From Hydractinia symbiolongicarpus (Eukaryota > Cnidaria > Hydrozoa > Anthoathecata > Hydractiniidae), in contig NC_079875.1 of the NCBI RefSeq assembly GCF_029227915.1, positions 7,873,001 to 7,933,000 on the forward strand: 60,000 bases of DNA, in the 5' to 3' direction. Positions 12,631-25,024 of the stretch are shown one piece after another. Positions within the stretch are counted from its first letter, which is position 1, and each line of letters begins with the position of its first letter. The translations under genes and the position numbers were made by a program. The notes beneath the pieces were generated by a model. That model was given only the letters and a program-made list of their open reading frames with translations. It had not been told where the DNA came from and did not search any database.

Positions 12631-12770
12631 CAATATTTTTATTTACTTTGCCCTTGGAGTGAAATCTTCAGCCCTCCACTCGCATTTACGCCCGATGCGA
12701 AGCAGAGGGTGTAAATGCGAGTATTGTCGGGCTGAAAATTTTACTCCGTGGGCGGTAAATAAAAATATTG
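12631..12770. mobile_element. Fold-back (MITE-like) element with long arms
   Basis: A left arm (12631-12689, beginning CAATATTTTTATTTAC) and a right arm (12711-12770, ending GTAAATAAAAATATTG) are inverted copies over about 59 bases. The paired blocks include TTCAGCCC and CTCGCATTTAC. The loop is about 21 bases. There is no coding potential. It is consistent with a non-autonomous hairpin transposon. Confidence 0.65.
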
Positions 12771-15700
12771 CCCTCAAAATGAACGCTATTGTTTTATTCT
12801 TGTTAGACTTATCCACTGATTAAATAAAAAATGATTTCAGATATAACGTTGTATTTGTCGGAAATTTCTTATTTTACTAATAAAGAGATTCGTTTTTTCA
12901 ATTAATTATGTTAAAGCTACTAAACTTGGTACATGTTTAGAATATGGCATTTATGGGTGTTTAAGGTGAAAAAAAATATACAAATATGTCATTGGAACCA
13001 AAATAATGTCACTTAACCTTAGTGCACACCTGGCAACGAACACACATGTAATAAATAAATTTATAACCAACACAAAATTTTACTACACTCGTACATTCAT
13101 GTGCGCAGAACAGTTAAACTATGTTGCACTCAAAGAACTAATACCAGTGCGTACTTTAAGATTCCTTTAAAATATATTTCCTCCAACTTCTGTTTATATA
13201 AAAACAAAGTGCATTGTCTGCCAATGAGTCCTTGACAATTTTTTATCTCTTAAATTAAACGCATCGAAAAGTAATTGTGCCAAGCCTCCACATAGAAAAT
13301 TTAGATAGCTATATCTAGCATTAAACACAGGATATATATATATAATGTTCTTGTATTCTCAATCAAGGGTGCGCGTAACTACATAAAGAAAACGCAGCCT
13401 CAGAAAATTTAGCTAGCTTGTGGTAGCTAGCTTTTTAGGAGACGACAGCAAAGCCAAACCCGCGCAAAAAGAGAACTCGCGCTAAGGCGGCAGATGACAA
13501 GAATTGTGACTACGCTAGATCTTGCAGTGAGGTTTAAAACAGGTTTCAATTTAAAGGGTGATTCAAGCCTATTTACGAAATTCTACCCCCTGCACAAAAT
13601 TATGCGTTATATTTTTTTTAGAACATATTATTGTGTTTGGACTACATAAAGAAAAAACCCAGTCTACAGTTTAAATTAATTGCACATTTAACTTTTGACA
13701 TTCCTCTGTAAGTGTCGAACATCGTACTCCTTTTGTTTACAAGGATTTATTCTATCGGGATATTTAAATTTTGCATAGAATATTTCTGTTCTTAGACAAG
13801 ACTGTTTCGAATTTTTACTTTGACTGTGTTAACGAAAAGTAGTGAATCATATTATTATAAGAACACTAAACCAAACTTTGTATTTTTTATTGTTATCTAA
13901 CTAACTAACCTCAGTCATTGCACCGACCTCGCATTCTCAGTTGCACTAAGACCCCGGGCGATATTGTGCGGTACAGCTGGGATAATCGGTTACTATTGTA
14001 TAAATATTACCCTGTTAAGCTAACCCTTTTGCAACATCGTAACTTTGACATATTGCAAACAACTTTAGAACACATCTTTTAATAAATCATTTAGTAGGCT
14101 AAAAAAGAGAAATAGTTAACTAACCTTCTAGAGGTTTTACCAGCCGCTTTGAAAAGTGATAACTTTCATTGTACATCTGATAAATAGCTAAAATCAAATT
14201 TTCAAAGATTTTTTTAGAACTATATACATGTTAAGTTAATGTATGTTGATTATCAGCAACTTGGGTGATATACAAAAAGAAATAAATCATGCGGAGTGTA
14301 AAGAAAATATTGATTTAATTTACTGGCATTACATACAATGTATTGGCGTTATTTTATTTCTAGTTAAATTAAACAATATTAAATATAAAATTAATTTTCG
14401 TCAAAAGGTTTTTCTTAATGTCATATAGGAAAGAATAAATAGGAGATTTAATGTTAACAATCCCTTCGGGGTTATTCGAATTAATTTTTCTGACTTCTGT
14501 ATTAGACATTTAATGGCGGTTAACGTTAAGCGAGAAATATAACTTTCGTAGAAAGCAAAATAGACAGCAAGCCGATGAAACTTAAGGACTTTTTTGCGTA
14601 GAAAATAAACCTTTGGGGTAGGTTACTCATGATCAGGTTATAATTAGGAAATTGTCAAGGAAATTATGAACAAAACTTTTACCTTTAAAATACTTCTCTT
14701 AGCAATAATATGTAGGCACGGTGCCAAGAAAAATATCGGAAAATGTTTCTGATTTACATATTTCGCGACACTTTAGCCAATCGAGTTATACGAGAACATA
14801 AACAAATTTTATGCGCACCGAACTTGAACATATATCGCGCCAGTTTGATGTGTGATACATGACTAAAAACATCAGAAGAAAGATTTAGAAGGCTGCAAAA
14901 AGAAAGATATTTTGTGACTTGAACGACTAAGTCTATCAAACACTTCTGATTTGCTTGTTCGACTTGCCACGAAAATTATTGGGTTAATAAAAACGCTATA
15001 TCATTATTGCGCTAATAAAGAACTTAGCCCGCTACAACAAGCTTAGAAGAATTGGTTAACAAAATAAACCCCTGCTTACATTGGCTTGGAGAAAATTATC
15101 GTTAAAAACAACTGTTAAACGATTTAAAATACGTAAGCTGGTTTTAAGCATATTGTTAAATTTTAGGATTTTACCCTTCCCTAGTGAATAAAGGCTGTCC
15201 TAAACGATTGGCATTTTCGTACGCAGCGGAATGGTTGCTAGGACGCAACTAGCTGTGCCAGACTATAACTCGAGTGTAGAACGAGAACAAGCCACTAGAT
15301 CCGATGGGAGTTTGATGTTCAAAGTTGCTTTCACCAAAGTTACGAAGAAGTAGGTGTAATGACTTCGAGAGAAAATAATACCAAGAGGACTTGATGAAAG
15401 AAGTGATCGATTTGGTGCAAAATATTAAAGCTCCCAAATACTTTAAGTTGCATGAGACACCAAGAAATATCGCATTAAATATAAACCCCGAGAAGGAAGT
15501 TGTTGTGTCAAATATGCGTTTAAGATTTACCGAAAGTATTCTCCCTCCCTGTTTTATAAATGATATTCAGCATTAAATCGAGAAAGGTTTTTTTACAATT
15601 CCGGAGGACATTTGTTATACTATAAAAATATATATTGTAAGAGTTTCAATCATTATCTTTACGAAAAAATTACAAATGTTCTTATATACTTTTATCTGTC

Positions 15701-18437
15701 ACATTCCATTTCTGATTCGGTGTATGGTGCGTATCGAGCTCCGGGTCTTTATTACGGATTATCTACCCAACACATGATGGTATAGACTTTCAATAACCTA
15801 TGCCCAGCATCCCATACACTCATCATATATATTGTTTATAAGCAGCAAACTATATTTAATTTACCATCGCTTACATCAGAAGAGAACAATGACATGGCTA
15901 GAGCAGGATATGTTTACTACTGCGAGAAAGTATCGCGCCAAATGTTGTTCTCACGACTGAAGTCAGAACTTTGAAAATAAACGGACTTCCCTCTTTAAGG
16001 TACGTATAACTCTGGTATTGAAGGAAAGACATGTTACAAAATTGTACATTGTTACTTGTATTCTTTAAATGTCTGAGGTTTCTGAAAAAAACTATCGTTA
16101 ACTCTTTTATTTTATCAATTGACTTCCGATAACATTTGTTTTACATGAGGTGCAAGTGTTTGTACCGTTAAAATTTCGTATATTCCGAAAAGATGTTGAA
16201 GGCTTATTACCATTGCTGAAACGAAAGAGGTGGAAGGGAGAGGGGGTTATACATCCTGTTGGAGCTAGATACGCTTCAAGCATTTTTTTTTTAAAAAAAA
16301 ATAAGTATATTTAGATCTTTGATCTAAATATACTTGTATTTGAAACATTGATGGAAAATGCGGCAATAAAAATTGCACTGATAAAAAATCAGAAACAATT
16401 AAAGAAAGACTTTTTTAAATATGGAGACGTCAGCAAAAAGTATTGATGACATGGTGGCATTAATTTTATTATGGAAAATTTATTGTTAGTAACTGTATTA
16501 GGGTTAAGTATTATTTTTTGCTACTGATATATTATTAATTAATATCCAAAAATTATTTTTTTCGAAGAAAACTTTTACCTTGCTGAAGTTTTTTAACTTC
16601 AACAAATGACAAAAATCTAAAATACAAACTTGCATTGAAATATCAAGACAAAGGCAGTTTTTTCCTCATTTCTCAAATATGGACAAAAGTGCCTAACCGT
16701 GAATACTCTTGGTCCGGCAGGCTGGAAAATCGCTACTTTTGCGCACACGTAGGCCAGGCAGACAGCGTTGAAAAAGTAATAGTCACTCTCTAGCACACAC
16801 GCACACCTAAATAATAAAGTCGTAAAAGATGATGCTGACGTTAGCAACAACTAGATCACTCTGAAATTCAGTTCAAAATGTGTCAGTTTTATATAGAAAT
16901 AACCTGCGCAATCACTTGTGCTGGTGAACTTCGAAATTAGCTGTCTTTTCTTAACATATTTTGACCAAGATTGAGAAATAGTAAAGTAAAGGTGTCTAAT
17001 AGATGAAATGTTGGTACATTATTGGGTCAAATCTGTATCAAAACTGATCTTCGATACTAAAGCTAATCTTAAAATTCATAGAATTCTTGTGTCTTTAATT
17101 ATTTCTACCGCCTGTTGTTTTCTTGTTAAAATTGAAAGCGTGAGTAATTAAAAAGAATAAAGTGTATAGTTAAATATGCAACTAAAGTTTTGCTACAGCA
17201 AATATTTTAGCCAAGAGTGACGATTGTGACTTGACGATTTTTATATCGACTGAGTAACCAAAAAGCGACCGAGTGTGAAAATATGGAAAGACGTGTTTGA
17301 GTTTTAATTCTTCATCCTGCATTTAGTATTTTTGTTGAAACTAAATAACTCATCATTGTTTTTCATAGATAATGTAGGTATATTGAAGAAGCTTTCAAAC
17401 AAAATGTTGGCCCTGAATTAGAGTACTTTAATAGTAAATCTTGACATTATTTTTGTTTGTATCCTATGATATTTTTTTTATCGAATAATGTAGTGTAGGA
17501 ATATATAAAATCATTTCCAATGCTTCATGAAATTTTTTTTCCGTACTTGTGTACATTCGAAAAGCATTCCATATCGGACCGTTGTCAAAAGCGCTAAACC
17601 AATCAGAATGCCTAACAACCTCTATCACCTACTTGCATATTCCAGGCAATCGCTTTTACCTAGAACTGTTAACAGTATATTTTTTAATCACTGATTGTTT
17701 TGCTTTCTTAGTAGCCATTCTTTTTTATCTTCAAGACCCTTGGCCTTATCATCATACAAGAGTAACACTTTACCCGGGACATGCAAAAATTGTTTCACAT
17801 AGTGTGAGAGTTCTTCTAATCCATGATTTCAGATAAGCAGCTTTTGAAACGAGTAAAAGAAATGCAACGATGTTGCATTAATGCAGGGTCCGACGTAACG
17901 GGGTGATGCTGTAGTTTATCTCGCAGAAATTTTTCAATCTGTTTCCCAGTTCTCTGAAAACCAGAAAAGCACTTCTCATCTTTCTAGAAGATTCAAAACG
18001 AGGAAATCTTAAGAAAAAAGCTGCTCCAATTCTCAAAATCTAAATCAATTTCTTACAGAACAAGTTTAGAAGAACAGTGAGGTTGGGAATGGATAAAAAT
18101 TGAGAACAACATTAATTTTCTGTCATAAATTAAAAAAGTTCACATAAACATAATGCCAAAATACATACATAGTCCAAGGTAAACTGAGTCGTAAACATTT
18201 GTAAATGGGCTATAAAATAAAAAGTAATAGTAACTCAAAAAAAGTGTAAAATAAAGATTTTTCGTAGTAAAAGTCGATAAATTTGCTGTTTCGCCATTTT
18301 AGTTTTGTGACAATCATGATTCTCGTTCTCGTTAAAAAGACACCGACTTTATTGAAGACACATTATAAATTGTTGAGTGATTTGTGATTATGAATATTTT
18401 TTGGATTAGTTTAAATATAACGATATATTTTGGTGTT
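12771..18437. other. Gene-free region with a perfect palindrome
   Basis: I find no supported gene. A weak exon-like stretch at 13439-13534 follows TTTTTAG and reads as 32 lysine/arginine-rich codons, without any family match or good donor. The remaining open frames look random. Confidence 0.45.
16303..16335. repeat. Perfect 15-bp stem hairpin
   Basis: AAGTATATTTAGATC is followed by TTT and then GATCTAAATATACTT. This is a perfect 15-base stem with a three-base loop, next to a long T/A homopolymer run. Confidence 0.75.
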
Positions 18438-18439
18438 AG

Positions 18440-19050
18440 TGATTGACGAAATCATTGAAGATGGTGACATGAAAAAGTTAAAATCAATTCTTATTAACAA
18501 TCCAAACATCATTAAAATGAGATACAATTTCGAAAATACATTGTTAATAAAAGCTGTACATAACAACAAGACACCAATGGTAAAAGTTTCAATTGTTGCT
18601 GATAGTAATGTGTATGCTAAACCATTTAATAAACAAAATGCATATCACATCAGTGTATATTACAATCATTATGATGTTTTTAAAGTTTTAATTAGTTATA
18701 ACTTCACAGGTGTGAACTACGTAGGCCGCTTTAATCAAATACCATTAAACATTGCATGTCAATTAGATAGTATTAGTGATATTAAATGTGTTATATTATT
18801 ACAGTCAATCCCACATATCGATGTGAATATACGAAGCTATTCGGAATGAGCCAGCATTACCCTGTCCATTTCGTTATCACCGTCGTCATTGTCTTGAATA
18901 TATCAAATTATTGTTGTCTGTTCCACATGATGATGTAAATTTACGAAATGAGTATAATGAAACACCATTGCATATTGCATGTCGTGATAGTCGTATTTAA
19001 TGTGTCAAGTTATTGTTGTTGTTGCGAAATATTGGTGTTAGTAAATGTTT
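18440..19050 (+). pseudogene. Ankyrin-repeat exon of the TRIM-ankyrin family, copy C (broken)
   Basis: An acceptor (TTGGTGTTAG at 18430-18439) is followed by two bases and then IDEIIEDGDMKKLKSIL, in the same phase and with the same start as the ankyrin exons of copies A and D. Ankyrin repeats run to a stop at 18847-18849. Further repeat sequence (CLEYIKLLLSVPH and NETPLHIACRDSRI) continues in a different frame and is itself cut by a TAA. No RING or B-box exon is recognisable upstream, so this is an orphan exon or a copy whose front end has decayed. An alternative is a truncated but still expressed ankyrin protein ending at 18849; I rate that as less likely. Confidence 0.65.
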
Positions 19051-22000
19051 GGACAATTTGTGCCAAAAAGAAAGTAACAAATTGTTTTTGTAGTGTTGTA
19101 GTAATTTACCAATATTTACATCTCAAATTTCGCCACTTGTTTTGTTTGTAAAGTTCATTCTGCAAGAACAAGAATCGGAATGTTTTTTTCCACAGGTCAA
19201 ATGTATCTGGCTGTCAGTAAAGCATGGTGTAGTAGTTTAGGCCGCCACGTGGGGAACAAATTAAACACGAAAGTCTTACTCATAAGAGGCCATCTTTAAA
19301 ACTGAATAAAAGCAAAACTCCAGACCCGAATTGCCGGTTACCGACAGAACCGGAGAAACCGAGACGGGTTAGTAACGAGAAGCGCGAATCAGGATACAAC
19401 ACATGGTAGAAAGCTTTACTCCTTTCTCAGAATTTTTTAGCTATAAATCATTTATGTGTTGTACTGCTCAACAAGGGCTTTTGTGGGTGTAATTAATCAT
19501 TTGTTCTGTGCAGTTGTTTTTAAATTTCCACTATTGTCTATTATTTTTGATAACTGTTTCATTGTTGAAAAAATATGTAAAATTTCATTAAGTACGGAGA
19601 AAAAAGTCATTCGGCAGTGTACAAACTTATGGTAAATGAAAAAGTTATAGTAGAAAGAAGGAAAAACGTCTAATGTGAATTTAGTTTTTACACTAACTGA
19701 GTCTGCTAATATGTCCTTGCATCAATTTTTCGACAATTGTGTTCCATTATATTGAGAACGGGTTACCGACTAGGATAATGAGCTAGCATAGTGGTCAATA
19801 TATTGCACGTAATCAACTAAGATTCAAATTAGTCCTGTTGATTATATTCGTTAAATTAATTGGAATTCTTAAAAGCTGTTCAGAAAATATATTTCAAGAA
19901 CCCTTAACAAGTCCAAATTTATTATTAAAATGCCGCGGATAGATATGTTGTCGTTAAGTAATATCATTTTATCAGCGAAACATTTTAATAATGAAACGGT
20001 TAAGAACTGCTGTTTTGTCTCTCTGTCTTAGGTCCCTCAAGCTTTAGCGTTCTTGGGACAACCACACTTAATAATCACGAATGTCTTGCATTGGAAAGGG
20101 AGTTGCAGTCATAGATCAATTTAAACTAGCAACACACAAATTATTATATTTTGCAACTCATTTTCCTCAGAATATCCGTTTTCCTCTATCAAATTGGTGT
20201 TATAGATTTTAAATTGCGAGCTAACACAGTCAAGTTTTGTGGCAGCATGCAAATTGAGATTATTCTAGGTTTCTGCTTCACACATGGCTCTGACACAAAT
20301 TTTCGTAAATACACTTTGATATGATCTGCTCTATATACTGCTGTGTTATCAGTGTCGAGAAATAGGAAAATACTGGCTAATTGTTTCTAACACTAGGACA
20401 TTGAAATTGTAAAGGTCATTGTTATAAGCAGATTTAAAAAAGTTTTATGATGGTATTCTCAGTATTTGCACATCAGTCTTCTCCAACTAAATACAGTACA
20501 AGACAAATCTGCTTGTTAAGCTGGTTAAACGTTTTACCTAAAATTTTTTTAAAATTTCGTGAGACAAAATTGTTTTTACATTACCATTTTAACATTAAAG
20601 TTTTCTAATTTCCATCTTTCCAAAGAAATAAGTTACGTTACAGACGGACTTAAATTGAAAAAAAAAATGAATGAATTAAAATTAACACAAACGTTAATTA
20701 AAAATCGGTTTCAAATTGACGGACAACCTATTCGAAGATGGTAGTTCCGTATGGATAGAATTTACGTATTCTTATAAAAACTAGCATGAGTTAATGAAAA
20801 CCGAATGTCCACTTTAAGGGCGAAACTTGAAGTTCCATTTGAATAGAATTTACATCTTATTTTGAAACGGCCAGTGAATGAAACAAATTGTAAATAGAAC
20901 ATAGTCTAATGAGAAATCATTTAACTCGTTTATATGGTAACTTAATTATCGCACTCTAACTTCCTGTAAAAAATTCTCACAAATGCACTTTTATTTACGT
21001 CTACCAGTCATAATTAGTTAAATCGTCTTCTAAAGTTTATCTGTAGTTGTACAACAGGGAGAGGCACTACTTTAGTTGGGATTAGGAAAATATTTTTTAG
21101 ATTCAAGACAGACACAAATTCTGTTTGTGTGTTACGCAAAGGAAATCTCCATTAAATTTTGTTCAAAGCAAACAAAATCTCTCACCAATATGTCACCAGT
21201 GTTTATATAACTATAAAAATAAACTAAAGTATCTCACAGCATCATGCGTTGTTATGGTACTTAGTTGTGTCTAGCCGTAAGTAACTCTTCATCGTTGAAT
21301 GTTCCATTGCATTTTTATATTCTTTTTAAAACATGTCTATATTTAGTTTGGTTTGTTATAGGTTTTGATATTCATTGTTTATTTCTAAAGACTTTCTTCA
21401 GCAGTGCCATTACGTTGTTATGTTGCTGTCGTTTTACATTTAATAGTAAGTGTTGTTGCGTTACCTGGAGTACGCACTAATCAGTGTCATCTAATGCAGG
21501 TCATCACTTTCGATTTATGAGGAGCAGAACTTTTAGTTTTACATACCAAAATTCTGGCGCCATTGCAGCAACTCTGAAGAAAATATGCAAACGGTTGTGA
21601 CACGTGTTTGTAATGAGTTGCTCTATCATTATGACAATGCTACTTAAACACAACATAGTCGGATTAGTATATCTATTAGTAAGATACCGGTAAAATACAG
21701 AACTCCATAAATCATGCTGCTTCTATGCCAATATATTAGTTCCCCTTGATAATATTTTCTTGCCATCTGAAAATTTTATTATATATTCAAAGGTCGGCAA
21801 TATAATAATCGGGATTACACATAGGAAACCAAAATTCTAATTTTGTTGTCTATGGGTAAGTTTGTGAGCCAATTTGGTCTAATTTAAGGTTTATCTAACA
21901 TGGTTAGGTTCCTGCAAATTTCAATAAATATACTCCCTTTTTGGTTACTTATTAATTTGTTTGTTTTGTTGCCAAATTTTCTATCTTGTTCTTTATGGGT

Positions 22001-23969
22001 GAATAAGAGGGCCATTTTGTGGTACCTAGTTTGGTCACTTGTTCCTTATGGGCTCAGGGGCACAACAGCGGACGAACCTTAAAATGATGTAACAGGTACA
22101 TAAATAACAATTTCGTTTAAGGGTGATCTGTTGAGTGCTCCTGTACTATTTCATCAGTTGTAAGGAAAAACTGCTTTGTTATTAGTAAATTTTGAAGATG
22201 TTTAGCTAGAAGTCTGAAGCAGCTCACCCAACACGAGACAACATCATCATTAATGATTAATTATCCAGTGGTGGACATGCTGAATGTTGTGTAAGTCAAT
22301 TTATTTGTGCATGATGAAGATATTAAGGAGCATGTTAATTGTCTTATTCACATTAATATTTAATGAATTTGTCTCGCTGTAACAACTTCTGCGACTAGTG
22401 AAAGCAACTTGATGGAGTTCTCGTTCTTCACTTGCACATGGTTAATTAGATTGGTCTTAGTTTGTAATGTTTTCAACGCTCGACTTTTTTATTTCAAACC
22501 AAGTTATTATTTGTTTACCCAGAAACTATATTCTACAGTGATGAAATATTTAAAAAAGCATTATTTATCAAAAAATGTGGTAACATGTGATTAGATAAAA
22601 CTGATTTTTCTGTGATATACTGATACATTCGATATGTCGACTCCATACAACTCCATTTCTTTAGAAAGAAGTTGTAAGTCATGGATTGTGGCATTTACCT
22701 AGCTAGCTATATATATGCAATAATGAATCAGGAAGCTTTACTAATGATTTCTTAGATATCTAGGAAAAGGTAGTATCTAAAAATCTAGTAGCTATTATAA
22801 AAATTTAGATATCTAGAGAAAACAAAGTAGAAAATACAATGTTTTTAACGTCTTGTAAATATTAGCTGAGTATTTTAAAGTAGCAGTAGTCTAGAATTTG
22901 GTGAAAAATTAAACATTTTACTTATCAACTCTTTATGCCTTCTTTTATCTATGTTACAATTCCTTCCCTTATCTCAGCTAGAAACTTTCTCAGTTAAACT
23001 AAGCAAGAAGTTATACTGGCTCACATTTCCAGAACTGTGTAATAATTATAGGTGCAAAAAACATCCACCTAAGAAACTTGTGATCAAGAAATACCCGAGC
23101 AATCTAATGCCTGACCCAAAAGGTTAGGCATTAACCTACTTGATTATAACTTAACCCTATTCGGCCCTAGAAGGGGGGCGGACCGAATAGGGTTAAATGT
23201 GTCTTATATTATAAAGCTAGCTATATGCACTTTCTCAAAATCTTTAACAAGATGTCTTTTTCATAATTTCATTTTAAATATAATTCTCTATGTCAACATT
23301 TCAGAGCAAAATTTGATCTCGAAACGTAAGGTTCCTCTAGCTAGCTCACATGTGAATAGTGTGGCCAAATTTTGCATAAGTTTGATGTGCTGTTAGCTAT
23401 GCACAGCAAATAAATAAAATTTTCAATTTGTTGGTAAGTAGTCGCATTAGATGTTATAAATTGAAAGAAATTTAGTTGGCTTGACTAAAACTACACTTTT
23501 AAGAAGAGTACTGGTTTCTAGAAGGAGTAGAAAATGGAATAAAAAATAAGATCTCTTTTTATTAACTAATGCCTTATTACATTTGCTTATGCGCATATCA
23601 ACAAAAAACTAGCTACGTGTTTTTTCTCACTTAAATTCATCAAAATGTAAACAGTGAACAAACCTGCCGATAGAAAGTCTTTTATAAAAGTACTTACTGC
23701 TCTTATCTTTTTGAACATTTCGCATAAGTAACAAAATTCGTCATTTTTATAGCGAATTGACGGGTAAAACTTTATCTTTGTCGGTTGTCATTACCAATCT
23801 GAATCAGAGGTATTTTCCCCCGCTGGCCTGGATTTAAAAAAGCAAGAGTCCCTAGGGACAAGGTTTACAATATCTATAGCTTCATGCAATAATTCCCATT
23901 ATCGCATGAAGCCTTTTTAGACAAATTTCTACTTTGCGTCTTACGCGGACATTCTACGCTGAAACACCA
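19051..23969. other. Gene-free region
   Basis: No supported gene is visible. Some GC-rich words occur at about 19200-19400, and nested hairpins lie at 23105-23196. A RING exon belonging to copy D would be expected towards the end of this region, but I could not find one. Confidence 0.45.
23151..23196. repeat. Perfect 14-bp stem hairpin with G-rich loop
   Basis: TTAACCCTATTCGG is mirrored exactly by CCGAATAGGGTTAA around an 18-base loop containing GGGGGG. Immediately upstream another near-perfect hairpin, TGCCTGACC with GGTTAGGCA, adds a second stem. The pair resembles the end structure of a mobile element, but no partner end was found. Confidence 0.6.
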
Positions 23970-24077
23970 GCAGCCAGGCAGGCAGCCAGAAAGGCAGCCA
24001 GGAAGCCAACCAGGAAGCCAGCCAGGAAGCCAGCCAGAAAGCCAGCGAGGAAGCCAGCCAGGAAGCCAGCCACGCAG
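23970..24077. repeat. Minisatellite, 12-bp GGAAGCCAGCCA-type unit
   Basis: About nine imperfect head-to-tail units of GGAAGCCAGCCA and shorter variants lie directly upstream of the copy D B-box exon. The repeat-encoded Trp/Leu/Pro-rich readings of the minus strand are by-products of the repeat rather than a protein. Confidence 0.8.
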
Positions 24078-25024
24078 CTTTGTAGGTGGGTAGAAAAATA
24101 TTAAAAAAATGTGCCGTTCTGTAAATAAGTGTTGTTTTCTCATAGAGCAAATAAGGAGAAAGAGAAATACCTATATCAATCGGGAATGCATGGTAAACAA
24201 AGTATTTGATACTCCTGTACAACTTGCAGTGCAAAGATTTGCGAGAAATTTCAAATCATACATCCTTGTGACAAAAAATCATATACTAACGTCACTTGCA
24301 ATGAATAATTGCAAGAAATTCAACCATTGTGTACGCAACATAAATCGTTTGCAAAAGAAGTGTGTATTGATTGTGATAATGCATTTTTATGCGTGTATTG
24401 CATACACCGAGATCATAAGAACCACAAAAGAAAAAGTATTGCTGAATGTGCAGAGATAGCAAAGAATTGGTTTGAATTGTTTATAACGTCTTTTCAAAGA
24501 ACGAAAATGTTAATGGAGAATTTGAAAGCAAAATGCGATAGAGCTTTCAAAGATCTGGAAAAAAGCAGTGAATATTTTGTTCATGAATTGGAAGTCAGAA
24601 AATTGAAGAAAAGGGAAGAGTATTTCAAATTGGATTGGATAAAGAAAGTAAAAGTTTATTGCAAAGATTTGACAAAAAATCAGGAGAATTCAGAACGAAA
24701 ATAATATCCGCTGGTTTAGTCGACAATATTAAAATAAAAGAATTCTCAGAATACGTGAAAGTATTAAATTAAAAGTCTTTGTAATCTATCTTCTTTTCCT
24801 TTAACGATACCAAAATTTTCTTCACATCTTTGTGAAATGACTGATAAGGAATTCTGCGCAAATCCATTGGGTGAGATGAAGATTTTAGTTTATGATGTCA
24901 GAACTGTTGGTGTAAATCCTACTGAATGTTCAATTTTTAAATGTCTAATTGATAAAAGCAGAAGCTGACCCAAACCATTCGGAATTAGAAGCTGACTTGA
25001 TGGTCTCAGTTAAAAGTTCGAAAA

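Noticed and set aside
13439-13534. 32-codon Lys/Arg-rich open stretch after a TTTTTAG acceptor
   Set aside because: There is no good donor, no start and no family match. It is too short to call as an exon.
17549-17836. 95-codon plus-strand open frame with hydrophobic stretches
   Set aside because: It has no family resemblance, and the composition is as expected for AT-rich random sequence.
22270-22310. GGACATGCTGAATGTTGTG, resembling the ankyrin codons for GHAEC
   Set aside because: The match is only about 19 bases and the surrounding sequence does not continue the repeat in any frame.
23874-24234. Two Trp/Leu/Pro-rich minus-strand open frames
   Set aside because: They are produced by the 12-bp minisatellite and have no relation to a known protein.
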